Assembly (NCBI RefSeq): GCF_003248355.1
Contig: NZ_QKWY01000001.1
Coordinates: forward strand, 3,182,001 to 3,246,000
Length of the DNA stretch: 64,000 nt
Direction: 5' to 3'
Origin: Streptomyces sp. AC1-42W
GTDB taxonomy: Bacteria > Actinomycetota > Actinomycetes > Streptomycetales > Streptomycetaceae
The translations under genes were made by a program, and so were the position numbers. Positions 10,692 through 19,271 of the stretch are shown here, in pieces. Within the stretch, counting starts at the first letter, position 1, and each line of letters opens with the position of its first letter. The notes under the pieces are model-generated. The model ran no database searches, was not told where the DNA came from, and saw only the letters and a program-made list of their open reading frames with translations.

Positions 10692-11863
10692 GTGTCTTGT
10701 GATCTGGTTCATGTCACCTGAAGCTCTTTGGTTCGTTGGACACTGTGTGAACCTCTCTTCGGAACAGGCCGCGGAATTGCGGACGTTGGCGGCGGACCGG
10801 CATGTGACTGCGGATGTGGCTCTGCGAGCCCGCATCGTGTTGTGGGCGGGCGAGGGCCGCCGCCGTAAGGACATCGCCGAACTGGCGGGGGTGTCCGCCC
10901 GAACGGTGGACCGCACCAGGACCCGGTACGTGGAGAACGGTGTGGCGGGCCTGGTGGAAAGGAAGCGCGGTGGCGGAAAGGAGCAGGTGCCGCCGCAGAC
11001 CCGCAGCCGGGTGATCGCGCTGACGCGGATGACTCCGCCACCGGAATCGGGGCTGTCGCACTGGTCCACGCGCACACTGGCCGATCACCTGAAGCGGCGC
11101 GAGGGCATCAAGGTGTCCTTCCACTACATCGCCCGTGTCTGGCGGGAGGAGAACCTGAAGCCGCACCGGTCGGGCACTTTCAAACTGTCGAAAGACCCGG
11201 CGTTCGCGGAGAAGGTCGCCGATATCGTCGGTCTGTACCTGGACCCGCCCGGGGGCGCTGTCGTCCTGTCGGTCGACGAGAAGACGCAGGTGCAGGCGTT
11301 GGACAGGACCCAGCCGGTGCTGCCCGTGGCCTTCGCCGCCACCGAGAAGCGCACCCACGACTACGTGCGGCACGGCACCACGAACCTGTTCGCCGCGCTG
11401 AATATCGCCACCGGCGAAGTACTCGGCGAATGCAAGCCGAACCGGAACGGGGCGAACTTCCTGGCCTTCCTGAAGAAGGTGGTGAAACCGCACGCCGGCA
11501 AGGAGATCCATATCGTGCTGGACAACCTGTCCACGCACACCACCCCGGACGTGATGGCGTGGCTGGAGAAGAACCCTCACGTGCACTTCCATTTCACCCC
11601 CGTCGGCTCTTCCTGGCTGAACCAGATCGAGATCTGGTTCGGGATCATCACCCGGCAGTCCATCCGTCGCGGCACCTTCTCCAGTGTCCACGTCCTGGTC
11701 AAGCAGATCCGCGACTACATCAACTCCTGGAACCAGAACCCGAAACCCTTCACCTGGACCGCGACCACCGGCGAGATCCTCGCAAAGGTCCGGCTCGTCG
11801 CGACCAGAGTGAGGAAACTCGTCAATAACAACTCGAACTGACACGAACCGGATCACAAGACAC
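10692..11863 (+). mobile_element. IS630-family insertion sequence
   Basis: Inverted repeats begin GTGTCTTGTGATCYGGTTC at 10692 and end with the inverse at 11863; about 25 of the outer 27 positions match. TA at 10690-10691 and 11864-11865 is the family's target duplication. Its right end lies directly against the left terminus of the IS1380 element. The 260 bp to its left, up to the IS427-like element, contain no gene I can support. Confidence 0.9.
10747..11841 (+). CDS. IS630-family transposase
   Basis: 364 residues from GTG 10747 (NLSSEQAAELRTLAADRH); the longer frame would start in the inverted repeat. It contains a helix-turn-helix (RKDIAELAGVSARTVDRT), then DDE motifs VVLSVDEKTQVQALDR, IHIVLDNLSTHT and SSWLNQIEIWFG, the signature order of IS630/Tc1-type enzymes. 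The frame is intact and the element has good ends, so it may be active. Confidence 0.92.
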   Translation: MNLSSEQAAELRTLAADRHVTADVALRARIVLWAGEGRRRKDIAELAGVSARTVDRTRTRYVENGVAGLVERKRGGGKEQVPPQTRSRVIALTRMTPPPESGLSHWSTRTLADHLKRREGIKVSFHYIARVWREENLKPHRSGTFKLSKDPAFAEKVADIVGLYLDPPGGAVVLSVDEKTQVQALDRTQPVLPVAFAATEKRTHDYVRHGTTNLFAALNIATGEVLGECKPNRNGANFLAFLKKVVKPHAGKEIHIVLDNLSTHTTPDVMAWLEKNPHVHFHFTPVGSSWLNQIEIWFGIITRQSIRRGTFSSVHVLVKQIRDYINSWNQNPKPFTWTATTGEILAKVRLVATRVRKLVNNNSN

Positions 11864-11874
11864 TAGCCTCGGGC

Positions 11875-13405
11875 CAACGTCGCTCTATTAGATGGCCGTC
11901 GCCATGTCTTTGAGTGTCGGTGACGTCGTTTCCTGCGGGGCGAGTTGCAGGGGTCTCGGCTTCGCCCGCGGCTTGCGTGGTCGTCGTTCTTCGGGGAAGA
12001 GCGAGAGGCTGATCGTGTGGGTGACCTTGGTGGTGGCGGGCTCGTCCGGTTTGAGGGTGCGGTATCCGGTGGTGCTGCGTTTGGTGGCGCGGGGTGCGGC
12101 ACGTCCGGGGCGGGGACGGACGGCCTCGCGGGTCAGGTCGGCCTGGATGTCACGGATCCTGGCGGCCAGTTGCCGAGGGGGGAAAGTCCGCGCCGACGGA
12201 ACGTCGGGCGGCGGCGAGGGTGTTCTTGAAGCTGATGTGCGAGACGGGGAGGTTCGCGTGGTGGGCGGCGTCCACGGCCAGGTCGTGTACGGCCTGGTAG
12301 ACGCAGAGCATGGCCCACAGTTCCTGCTCGACCATGGCGGGACTGTTGGACCGGAGGGTCGCGGTGCGTCCTCCCCGCTGTTCGATCTTGATGTGCTTGA
12401 AGATCGTCTCGCTGGTCCAGCGGGCGGTGTACAGCTCTGCCAGCTCTGCGGCGGGTGCCGCCTCGGGGTCCAGGAGCGTGGTGATCAGGCAGAACAGCTC
12501 CGAGGTCTCCTCACTGTCGCCGTCCGCGCCGATCGTGGTGGTGACCACGGTGTACTCCACGGCGCGCACGGTGATCCGGGCGCCGCGCGGCCCGTTCAGG
12601 CGGGTGAGGAAGGTGCCGTCGGCCAGAACCTCATGCGGCCGCAGGGTGAAGGAATCCGAGACCCGCCACAGGAGTTCGGCCCCGGTGACCGCGGCTGCCC
12701 GCCACAGCTCATAGGCTGGAAAGCCCCGGTCGGCCATCAACAGGATGCCTTCCCGCAGGTGCACCAGGAGGCGGGCGGCCAAGGTGCGCTCGCCGACGGC
12801 GAAGGAGTCGAAGACCGCACCGATCAACGCCTTCGTGCCGCACTCCACCAGCGCGAGGAGCCTCACCTGCGGGTACGGTCCAGGCCGATTTCCGTTGGAG
12901 GCACGGGTGTAGGCGGCAGCGTTCGCCTCGCTGTCAGGAACGTCCAGCAGTGTGCCGTCCATGGAGGTCAGCCGCAGCCCGCGCCAGAAAGCCCCCGGCG
13001 TGGCCGCAGTGCCGGTGCAACCGGCGACCCGGTCGAAGAGCAGTCGCAGCGGCCCCGCACCCAGCCGGGCCCGCGCCGTTGTCAGAGACCCCGTGCGCGC
13101 CGGACGCCACACCTCCCGCGCCCGGCGCGGCCAGTGCTCCACCAACTCCCGCAGCACCAGGCCGTATCCGTCACCGCTGAACAGCCACATCGTCAGGACG
13201 AAATACACCATCAGCCGGGCCGGCAACGACCGGGTCCGCTCCTCGCGCGCCCCCGCCTCATCGACCACGAAGTCGACCAGCTCGGGCGTGAACGTACGCG
13301 ACAGCACCCCCATCCGGACCCGCTCCGGGTACGTCTCACCAACTATGTGATCTCTCGGCACAAGACCGAGACTCTACGCGATCATGAACTAAGCGAGCGA
13401 CGTTG
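11875..13405 (-). mobile_element. IS4-family insertion sequence, copy A (1531 bp)
   Basis: One of four near-identical 1531-bp copies (others at 44212, 46488 and 58143). Ends are CAACGTCGCTC inverted, with further partial matching inward. The 10-bp target duplication AGCCTCGGGC lies at 11865-11874 and 13406-13415. The target is the terminus of the IS1380 element at 13406-15069, so this copy split that element's inverted repeat. Confidence 0.95.
12150..13361 (-). CDS. IS4-family transposase, copy A; +1 frameshift needed for full length
   Basis: The zero-frame protein has 403 residues. It shows the DDE core of IS4 enzymes: SMDGTLLDVPD, LLMADRGFPAYELW and the YREK signature YTARWTSETIFKHIK. The last 90 residues of typical relatives are encoded in the +1 frame, from about 12175 to a stop at 11888, and read RQLAARIRDIQADLTREAV and so on. 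The switch point is TTT CCC CCC T, where +1 slippage would yield a protein of about 490 residues. All four copies share this, so either the shift is programmed or the shorter protein works. Confidence 0.9.
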   Translation of the reverse strand: MPRDHIVGETYPERVRMGVLSRTFTPELVDFVVDEAGAREERTRSLPARLMVYFVLTMWLFSGDGYGLVLRELVEHWPRRAREVWRPARTGSLTTARARLGAGPLRLLFDRVAGCTGTAATPGAFWRGLRLTSMDGTLLDVPDSEANAAAYTRASNGNRPGPYPQVRLLALVECGTKALIGAVFDSFAVGERTLAARLLVHLREGILLMADRGFPAYELWRAAAVTGAELLWRVSDSFTLRPHEVLADGTFLTRLNGPRGARITVRAVEYTVVTTTIGADGDSEETSELFCLITTLLDPEAAPAAELAELYTARWTSETIFKHIKIEQRGGRTATLRSNSPAMVEQELWAMLCVYQAVHDLAVDAAHHANLPVSHISFKNTLAAARRSVGADFPPSATGRQDP

Positions 13406-15069
13406 AGCCTCGGGCTTTCATGAGGTGGGCTGTCCGAAGCGTGATCGAAAACGTGAGAAGTGCTCCTGACCTGCAACGATGGGACTTGTCGAAGGTCCAG
13501 ATCGTGCCGTGGAAAGAAGCACTTCTCAGGTGAAGAAGCGTATCGGGTCGTACCCGCGTATCCGCATCGAGGGCGGCGGCCGGGCGGTGGTCTCCCAGGC
13601 CGGGGGCGTGCTGCTGGTCGAGACGGTCCGCAAGGCCGGGCTGGACACCGCGATATCCGCGGCGCTGGCGCCGTGGCGGAAGGCTCGGGCGGTGCACGAC
13701 CCGGGCAAGATCCTGCTGGACGTGGCCCTCGCGGTCGCGCTGGGCGGCGACTGCCTGGCCGATGCCGGGATGCTGCGGGCCGAGCCGGCCGTGTTCGGCC
13801 CGGTGGCCTCCGACCCGACCGTCTCCCGCCTCGTCGACACCCTGGCCGAGTCCGGCCCGAAGGCTCTGAACGCGATCCGGTCCGCGCGGGCCGAAGTACG
13901 CGAACGAATATGGAAGTTGGCGGGATCCTCGTCGCCGGACGCCTCCGGGCAGGTGATCGTCGACCTGGACGGGGTGCTGGTACTGGCCCACCCCGACAAG
14001 CAGGACGCGGCCGCGACCTGGAAGAAGACCTTCGGACATCACCCGCTGGTGGGCTTCGTCGACCACGGAAGCGGCGGCACCGGCGAGCCGGTGGCCGCGC
14101 TGCTGCGGCCCGGGAACGCGGGCAGCAACACCGCCGCCGACCACATCACCACGGCCCGACTCGCCCTGGCCCAACTGCCGAACAAGTACCGGCGCGGACG
14201 CCAGACGCTCATTCGTACCGACTCCGGCGGTGGCACCCACGAGTTCGTCGCCTGGCTCGCCCAGCGGGGCAGGTGGCTGTCGTACTCGGTCGGCATGACC
14301 ATCACCGACGCCATCCACCAGGCCGTCCTCAAGATCCCGCCCGCCGCCTGGACAGTGGCCGTCGAACCGGAAGGTGAGATCCGTGACGGCGCCTGGGTCG
14401 CCGAACTCGACGGTGACGTCCTCAAGGGCTGGCCGCAGGGGATGCGGCTGATCGTCCGCAAGGAACGCCCGCACCCCGGCGCCCAGTTGCGCCTCACCGA
14501 TGCCGACGGACTGCGGCTCACGGCGTTCGCGACCAACACCACCGGCGTTCCGATCGCCGCACTCGAACTCCGGCACCGCCAACGCGCGAGAGCCGAGGAC
14601 CGCATCCGAAACGCCCGCGCCACCGGCCTGCGCAACCTGCCACTCCACGACGCCGCACAGAACCAGATCTGGCTGGAGATCGTCCAAATCGCCCTCGACC
14701 TGCTGGCCTGGATGCCCATGCTCGCCCTCACCGGGCAAACCCGCAGGTGGGAGCCCCGGCGGCTGAGGCTCCGACTGTTTTCCGCCGCCGCTCAGCTCGT
14801 CACCACCGCCCGCCGCCGACACCTGAGATTCGCAGGCCACTGGCCCTGGACCGACCTGATCACCGACGCCATCGCCCGACTCGAAGCTCTCCCGAACCCC
14901 GGCTGACCAGCACGTCCCCGCCCCTGCGAGCAGCACCACCCCGACCGGAGCCGTGGAACCCGGCGCCCACCCGACGCGACAGCCGGGCCATCAGCCTGCC
15001 CGCCACCCGCCCGAACAGCCGAAACGGCCCGCCGGAGGAACCGACGGACCGTCACGAAAGATCGAGGCT
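13406..15069 (+). mobile_element. IS1380-family insertion sequence, left end split by IS4 copy A
   Basis: The left end begins AGCCTCGGGCTTTCATGAGG at 13406. The right end, inverse of AGCCTCGATCTTTCGTGACG, closes at 15069; 16 of 20 positions match. Because IS4 copy A duplicated AGCCTCGGGC on insertion, the original first 10 bp also exist at 11865-11874. The transposase gene is intact, but the element now has a displaced left terminus. Confidence 0.8.
13479..14906 (+). CDS. IS1380-family transposase
   Basis: Up to 475 residues from ATG 13479; a GTG at 13509 is a plausible alternative. IS1380 hallmarks include DPTVSRLVDTLAE in the N-terminal part, then QVIVDLDGVLVLAH (first Asp), QTLIRTDSGGGTHEFVAWLA (second Asp) and a C-terminal segment with LDLLAWMPMLALTGQTRRWE. 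Length is normal for the family at 440-480 residues. No frameshift is seen. Confidence 0.92.
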   Translation: MGLVEGPDRAVERSTSQVKKRIGSYPRIRIEGGGRAVVSQAGGVLLVETVRKAGLDTAISAALAPWRKARAVHDPGKILLDVALAVALGGDCLADAGMLRAEPAVFGPVASDPTVSRLVDTLAESGPKALNAIRSARAEVRERIWKLAGSSSPDASGQVIVDLDGVLVLAHPDKQDAAATWKKTFGHHPLVGFVDHGSGGTGEPVAALLRPGNAGSNTAADHITTARLALAQLPNKYRRGRQTLIRTDSGGGTHEFVAWLAQRGRWLSYSVGMTITDAIHQAVLKIPPAAWTVAVEPEGEIRDGAWVAELDGDVLKGWPQGMRLIVRKERPHPGAQLRLTDADGLRLTAFATNTTGVPIAALELRHRQRARAEDRIRNARATGLRNLPLHDAAQNQIWLEIVQIALDLLAWMPMLALTGQTRRWEPRRLRLRLFSAAAQLVTTARRRHLRFAGHWPWTDLITDAIARLEALPNPG

Positions 15070-15200
15070 AGTAGCTGACGGTTCGCTGGTGCTCGTTGCA
15101 GACGGTGCCTCACCGGCCCTGAGCTCGTACCGGTTGGCTTATTGACGGAAACCCATCCGAGGTACTGCGACCTCATCGACGGGGCGCGCGCAACATAGCC

Positions 15201-15233
15201 GACGATCGCCGGTTAGCCAAACCGGCGATCGTC
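15201..15233. terminator. Perfect 14-bp hairpin
   Basis: GACGATCGCCGGTT (15201-15214), loop AGCCA, then the exact inverse (15220-15233). There is no T-run after either arm. It could terminate transcription coming from the IS1380 transposase or act as a regulatory site upstream of the excisionase-like gene at 15337. A terminator is more likely given its position between an IS and a new gene. Confidence 0.6.
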
Positions 15234-15336
15234 AGGACCATTCAGGTGTTCGCATCCGGCTGTGCTTGGCGGTGGAGCCGTAGTGGACGTGGGCTGCCCG
15301 TGCCCGTTCTCTTTCGTCTCTCACAGGAAGCGCTCC

Positions 15337-15642
15337 ATGCCTACTCGATCGCTGCTCGCTCCCTCAGCTGTGCCTGACCCCGCCAGCGCGGGCCGCGCCT
15401 GCTTTCTCAACGTAAAGGATGCCGCCGCGTACCTCGGCATATCACCGCACACCCTCTATGTCTGGCGGCATCGACGGCAGGGCCCGCCGAGCTTTCGCAT
15501 GGGTCCTCGTGGTCGCGTCATGTATCGGCGGACGGCCCTCGACGCCTGGATTCATGACCAGGAACGAGCGGACTCTCGCTCCAACCCTGCTTTGAACCCA
15601 CTCAGCGCGGCTCCGCAGCGACGTGGGAACCCCGGTGCTTGA
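15337..15642 (+). CDS. Excisionase-like helix-turn-helix protein
   Basis: 101 residues from ATG 15337, preceded by CAGGAAG about 10 bases upstream. The core FLNVKDAAAYLGISPHTLYVWRHRRQGPPSFRMG contains the MerR-like winged helix of excisionase-family proteins, followed by GRVMYRRTALDAWI. It precedes a tyrosine integrase by 50 bp, the standard xis-int arrangement of actinomycete integrative elements. It likely directs excision or represses the integrase. Confidence 0.85.
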   Translation: MPTRSLLAPSAVPDPASAGRACFLNVKDAAAYLGISPHTLYVWRHRRQGPPSFRMGPRGRVMYRRTALDAWIHDQERADSRSNPALNPLSAAPQRRGNPGA

Positions 15643-15692
15643 CGCATCGAATGTTGTCGGACGCGTTCGTACCCTCTTGAAAGGAGACTTGT

Positions 15693-16928
15693 TTGGCCGG
15701 CTATATCGAGGATCGGTGGCTCAAGAAGAAGAAGGATCCGGTCACCGGGAGAAGGGAGAAGACCGCTCGCTACGGTAAAGGCAAGCGGTACAAGGTCGCT
15801 GGCATACCTGGGGTGCGAGACCGATCCTTTGAGGTGCTGGAGGATGCCAAGGCGTGGCTTCGCCGCGCGGCCACGGACGAGGAGCGAGGCGAGTTCGTAG
15901 ACCCGCGCGACGGGTCCATCACGCTGGCCGACTACATCGCGACGCACTGGGCACCAGGGCGAGGCGGTGCTCCGAAAACCCAGGACAGTCAGGAGCGTAG
16001 GTGGCGTCTCCATATTGTCCCGCACCTGGGCCAGCTTCCGCTCAGGAGCATCGCTGCAACGGATCTGCGCGCGTTCATAACCAAGTTGGAGTCGACAGTC
16101 TCGTCAGTCGACTACCAGCGCGGCATCCTGTCCGAGCTTTCCTCCATCCTGGAAGCGGCCGTCGACGACAAGCGCCTCGCGCGCAACCCGATGCACGCGA
16201 AATCCGTGCGGTGGCCCAAGTCGCCACGGGAGCGGCGCGACGCGTGGCCGATGGACACGGCACTGCGCGTCCGCGATGCCATCAGTGAGCGGAACAGGAT
16301 CGCCGTCGTAGTCGGCCTGGGGTGCGGACTCCGCCAGGGGGAGGTCTTCGGGCTCAGTCCCGAGGACATCGACCACGGGCGCGGCCTGCTGCACGTTCGG
16401 CGCCAAGTGCAGGCGATTCACGGAAGGCTGTACTTCGCCTTGCCGAAGGGGAAGAAGATCCGCACGGTGGATCTGCCCCCTTCGGTAGCCGAGGAACTCA
16501 AGCGTCACATCGAAGCGTTCCCGCCGGTAGAAGTAGAGCTGCCGTGGGGCAAGCCGGAGGGGGAGAGGAAGAAGTTCTCCCTGCTGCTCACCACGCGCTT
16601 CGGCAACGCTGTCGCGGTGAACACATGGAACACCTACACCTGGAAGCCCGCCTTGGCCAAGGCGGGCGTCATCCCGCCGCGCGCCGAGGGGGCGAAAGCC
16701 GGGCAGTGGGCGGCGGCTCCGAAGGACGGCTTCCATGTGCTTCGGCACACCTACGCCTCGATCATGTTGGAAGCCGGAGAGTCCGTCGTGACCCTGGCTC
16801 GGTGGCTCGGACACTCCTCGCCTGCGATCACTCTCGGTTACTATGCTCACTTCATGCCGGAGGCCGGCAGCAAGGGGCGCGGCACCATCGACGGTCTGCT
16901 TGGGGAGCGCGGGGTATCAGCTTGCTAG
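15693..16928 (+). CDS. int: Tyrosine site-specific integrase
   Basis: 411 residues from TTG 15693, with AAAGGAG about seven bases upstream. An N-terminal SAM-like DNA-binding domain (residues about 75-170) is followed by a catalytic domain with R in GCGLRQGEVFGL near residue 213, HVLRHTYAS near 347, GHSSPAITLGYYAHF near 375-390 and the nucleophile tyrosine. Length is typical of Streptomyces AICE or prophage integrases. The conserved chromosomal block starts about 110 bp downstream, so the attachment site should lie at 16929-17038. No tRNA gene is recognisable there. Confidence 0.93.
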   Translation: MAGYIEDRWLKKKKDPVTGRREKTARYGKGKRYKVAGIPGVRDRSFEVLEDAKAWLRRAATDEERGEFVDPRDGSITLADYIATHWAPGRGGAPKTQDSQERRWRLHIVPHLGQLPLRSIAATDLRAFITKLESTVSSVDYQRGILSELSSILEAAVDDKRLARNPMHAKSVRWPKSPRERRDAWPMDTALRVRDAISERNRIAVVVGLGCGLRQGEVFGLSPEDIDHGRGLLHVRRQVQAIHGRLYFALPKGKKIRTVDLPPSVAEELKRHIEAFPPVEVELPWGKPEGERKKFSLLLTTRFGNAVAVNTWNTYTWKPALAKAGVIPPRAEGAKAGQWAAAPKDGFHVLRHTYASIMLEAGESVVTLARWLGHSSPAITLGYYAHFMPEAGSKGRGTIDGLLGERGVSAC

Positions 16929-17038
16929 CCGAAACTCCCCAGATTCTCCCCAGCGCTGTTGACCTGTGTTCCCGGCCTCTACGCTCCGGAGACGTCTTCC
17001 GTGGATTGCAAGGTTGAAGAGATGGGTGGCCTGGGAAA

Positions 17039-17887
17039 GTGTTGCAAGAGGTCGTAGCGACCCGCTATGTCACGCCCCTGCGGGAGGGTGGATCGCTCCC
17101 CGGGATCGTCGAGGCCGACGATCTCGGTACGTACGTCATGAAGTTCACCGGCGCCGGCCAGGGGCGCAAGACCCTCGTCGCCGAAGTCATCTGCGGGCAG
17201 CTCGGCCGGCGGCTCGGGCTGCGTGTGCCCGAGCTGGTCCAGATCCAGCTCGACCCCGTCATCGGACTTGCCGAGCCGGACCAGGAAGTGCAGGAGCTGC
17301 TCAAGGCCAGCGGCGGGCTCAACCTCGGGATGGACTTCCTGCCCGGCTCGCTCGGCTTCGACGCCCTCGCCTACGAGGTGGACCCGCGCGAGGCCGGCCG
17401 GGTCGTCTGGTTCGACGCGCTGATCAACAACGTCGACCGCTCCTGGCGCAACCCCAACATGCTCGTCTGGCACGGCGACCTCTGGCTCATCGACCACGGC
17501 GCCACCATGATCTGGCACCACAACTGGCCCGGCGCCCAGGCATCCGCCGCCAAGCCCTACAACGCCTCCGACCACGCGCTCGCCCCCTTCCGCCCCGACA
17601 TCGCGTCGGCCGCCGCCGAACTCGCGCCGCAGATCACGTCTGAACTGCTCGCCGAGGTCACCGCCGACGTCCCCGACGAGTGGCTGGTGGACGAGCCGGG
17701 CTTCGACTCGACGGACCAGCTGCGCCGGGCCTACGCCGACGCGCTGCTCGCGCGGGCCGCCACCATCCACGAGCGGATCGTCATGGACGCGCCCACCCCC
17801 GACAAGCCCTCGCAGGCCCCCGGCTGGATCACCGAACGCCTGGCCCCGCGCCCCCGCCAGGACGACGGCAAGGGAGGCCCGGCATGA
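17039..17887 (+). CDS. HipA-like kinase family protein
   Basis: 282 residues from GTG 17039; GGGA lies just upstream. The protein begins LQEVVATRYVTPLREGGSLP and contains VMKFTGAGQGRKTLVAE (nucleotide-site lysine region), WFDALINNVDRSWRNPNML (catalytic loop with Asp and Asn) and LWLIDHGATM (metal-binding Asp), matching a short HipA-related kinase family common in Actinobacteria. Unlike true HipA toxins it has no HipB partner here. It overlaps the DUF3037 gene by ATGA, and this pair is conserved, so the two products probably work together. Function is untested as far as I know. Confidence 0.85.
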   Translation: MLQEVVATRYVTPLREGGSLPGIVEADDLGTYVMKFTGAGQGRKTLVAEVICGQLGRRLGLRVPELVQIQLDPVIGLAEPDQEVQELLKASGGLNLGMDFLPGSLGFDALAYEVDPREAGRVVWFDALINNVDRSWRNPNMLVWHGDLWLIDHGATMIWHHNWPGAQASAAKPYNASDHALAPFRPDIASAAAELAPQITSELLAEVTADVPDEWLVDEPGFDSTDQLRRAYADALLARAATIHERIVMDAPTPDKPSQAPGWITERLAPRPRQDDGKGGPA

Positions 17888-18267
17888 GCCGGCGCGATGT
17901 CTTCGAGTACGCGCTGCTGCGCGTCGTGCCCCGCGTCCAGCGCGGGGAGTGCTTCAACGCCGGCGTGGTCGTCTACTGCCGCGCCCGCAGCTTCGTCGCC
18001 GCCCGCACCGCACTGGACGAGGTGAAGCTCAAGGCGCTCGACCCCGGCGCCGACGTCACCGGGGTCCGCGCCGCGCTGCGCGCCGTCGAGGGCGTCTGCC
18101 TCGGCGGTACGGACGCGGGCCAGGCCGCCGGGGACGACGCCGGGCGCCGCTTCCGCTGGCTCATCGCGCCCCGCTCCACCGTCGTACAGCCCGGACCGGT
18201 GCACAGCGGGCTGACCGCCGACCCCGAGGCCGAGGTGGAGCGGCTCCTCGATCTGCTGGTCCGCTGA
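17884..18267 (+). CDS. DUF3037 family protein
   Basis: 127 residues from ATG 17884. EYALLRVVPRVQRGECFNAG and the following VVVYCRARSF are the conserved DUF3037 opening. The start overlaps the HipA-like kinase stop by 4 bp, a sign of translational coupling. The family has no assigned activity; a role as partner or substrate of the kinase is inference from the conserved pairing. A strong hairpin follows. Confidence 0.85.
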   Translation: MSRRDVFEYALLRVVPRVQRGECFNAGVVVYCRARSFVAARTALDEVKLKALDPGADVTGVRAALRAVEGVCLGGTDAGQAAGDDAGRRFRWLIAPRSTVVQPGPVHSGLTADPEAEVERLLDLLVR

Positions 18268-18271
18268 GCCG

Positions 18272-18304
18272 GGTGCCCGGTCGCCGGGCCGGCGACCGGG
18301 CACC
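18272..18304 (+). terminator. Hairpin terminator after DUF3037 gene
   Basis: GGTGCCCGGTCGCC (18272-18285), loop of five bases, then the perfect inverse (18291-18304). It starts five bases after the DUF3037 stop. No U-tract follows, as is usual in Streptomyces. It would end the kinase-DUF3037 operon. Confidence 0.8.
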
Positions 18305-18489
18305 GCGTGACGGCGGCCCGCCGGGGTGTGACATGCGCCGCTGCGCCCGTGTGCCGTTGACACCGGGTGCCAGGGCTTCTAGCGTCTCGAATGCTGAAGG
18401 TACTAAGCGGTTGCTCAGCCGCCGGGCCGGTTCCCCCGGAAGCGCCCGGCGTCCGCTGAGCCGCTATCCAAGGGCGAGGAGAGCCAAGC

Positions 18490-19251
18490 ATGTCGACCAG
18501 CGAGCAGCGCGTAGCCATCGTGACCGGAGCGGCCCGCGGCATCGGCGCCGCCACCGCCGTACGGCTGGCGGCCGAGGGCCGTGCGGTCGCCGTCCTCGAC
18601 CTGGACGAGGCGGCTTGCAAGGACACCGTCGAGAAGATCACCGCCGCCGGGGGCACGGCGCTCGCGGTGGGCTGCGACGTGTCGGACGGCGCCCAGGTGG
18701 AAGCCGCCGTGGCGCGGGTCGCCGCCGAGCTCGGCGCCCCCACGATCCTCGTCAACAACGCGGGCGTGCTCCGCGACAACCTGCTCTTCAAGATGAGCGA
18801 GTCCGACTGGGACACCGTGATGAACGTGCACCTCAAGGGCGCGTTCCTGATGGCCAAGGCCGTCCAGAAGCACATGGTGGACGCCAAGTGGGGCCGCATC
18901 GTGTCGCTGTCCTCCTCCTCGGCGCTCGGCAACCGCGGCCAGGCCAACTACGCGGCGGTCAAGGCGGGCCTCCAGGGCTTCACGAAGACCCTCGCCAAGG
19001 AACTCGGCAAGTTCGGCATCACCGCCAACGCCGTCGCGCCCGGCTTCATCGTCACCGAGATGACCGCGCAGACCGCCGCGCGCGTCGGCATGGGCTTCGA
19101 GGAGTTCCAGGCCGCCGCCGCCACCCAGATCCCGGTCCAGCGCGTCGGAGTCCCGGACGACATCGCCAACGCCATCGCCTTCTTCACGGGTGACGCCGCC
19201 GGCTTCGTCTCCGGCCAGGTCATGTACGTCGCCGGCGGACCGCTCAACTGA
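18490..19251 (+). CDS. fabG: 3-oxoacyl-ACP reductase FabG-like SDR
   Basis: 253 residues from ATG 18490 with GAGGAGAG upstream. The Rossmann motif is TGAARGIG near residue 12; the NNAG motif lies in LVNNAGVLRDN; the catalytic set is Ser (SLSSSSALG), Tyr and Lys (NYAAVKAG). The C-terminal VSGQVMYVAGGPL matches classical FabG proteins. It would reduce 3-oxoacyl thioesters or similar ketones with NAD(P)H. It is followed 20 bp later by a second SDR, so the two are co-transcribed. The exact substrate is not fixed by sequence. Confidence 0.85.
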   Translation: MSTSEQRVAIVTGAARGIGAATAVRLAAEGRAVAVLDLDEAACKDTVEKITAAGGTALAVGCDVSDGAQVEAAVARVAAELGAPTILVNNAGVLRDNLLFKMSESDWDTVMNVHLKGAFLMAKAVQKHMVDAKWGRIVSLSSSSALGNRGQANYAAVKAGLQGFTKTLAKELGKFGITANAVAPGFIVTEMTAQTAARVGMGFEEFQAAAATQIPVQRVGVPDDIANAIAFFTGDAAGFVSGQVMYVAGGPLN

Positions 19252-19271
19252 CCCGAAGGGCTGCGTACATC

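Noticed and set aside
11892..13406. Long open frame antisense to the IS4-family transposase (about 500 codons), repeated at each copy
   Set aside because: It is the mirror of a GC-rich coding strand; composition is Gly/Arg-rich and it overlaps confirmed DDE motifs on the other strand.
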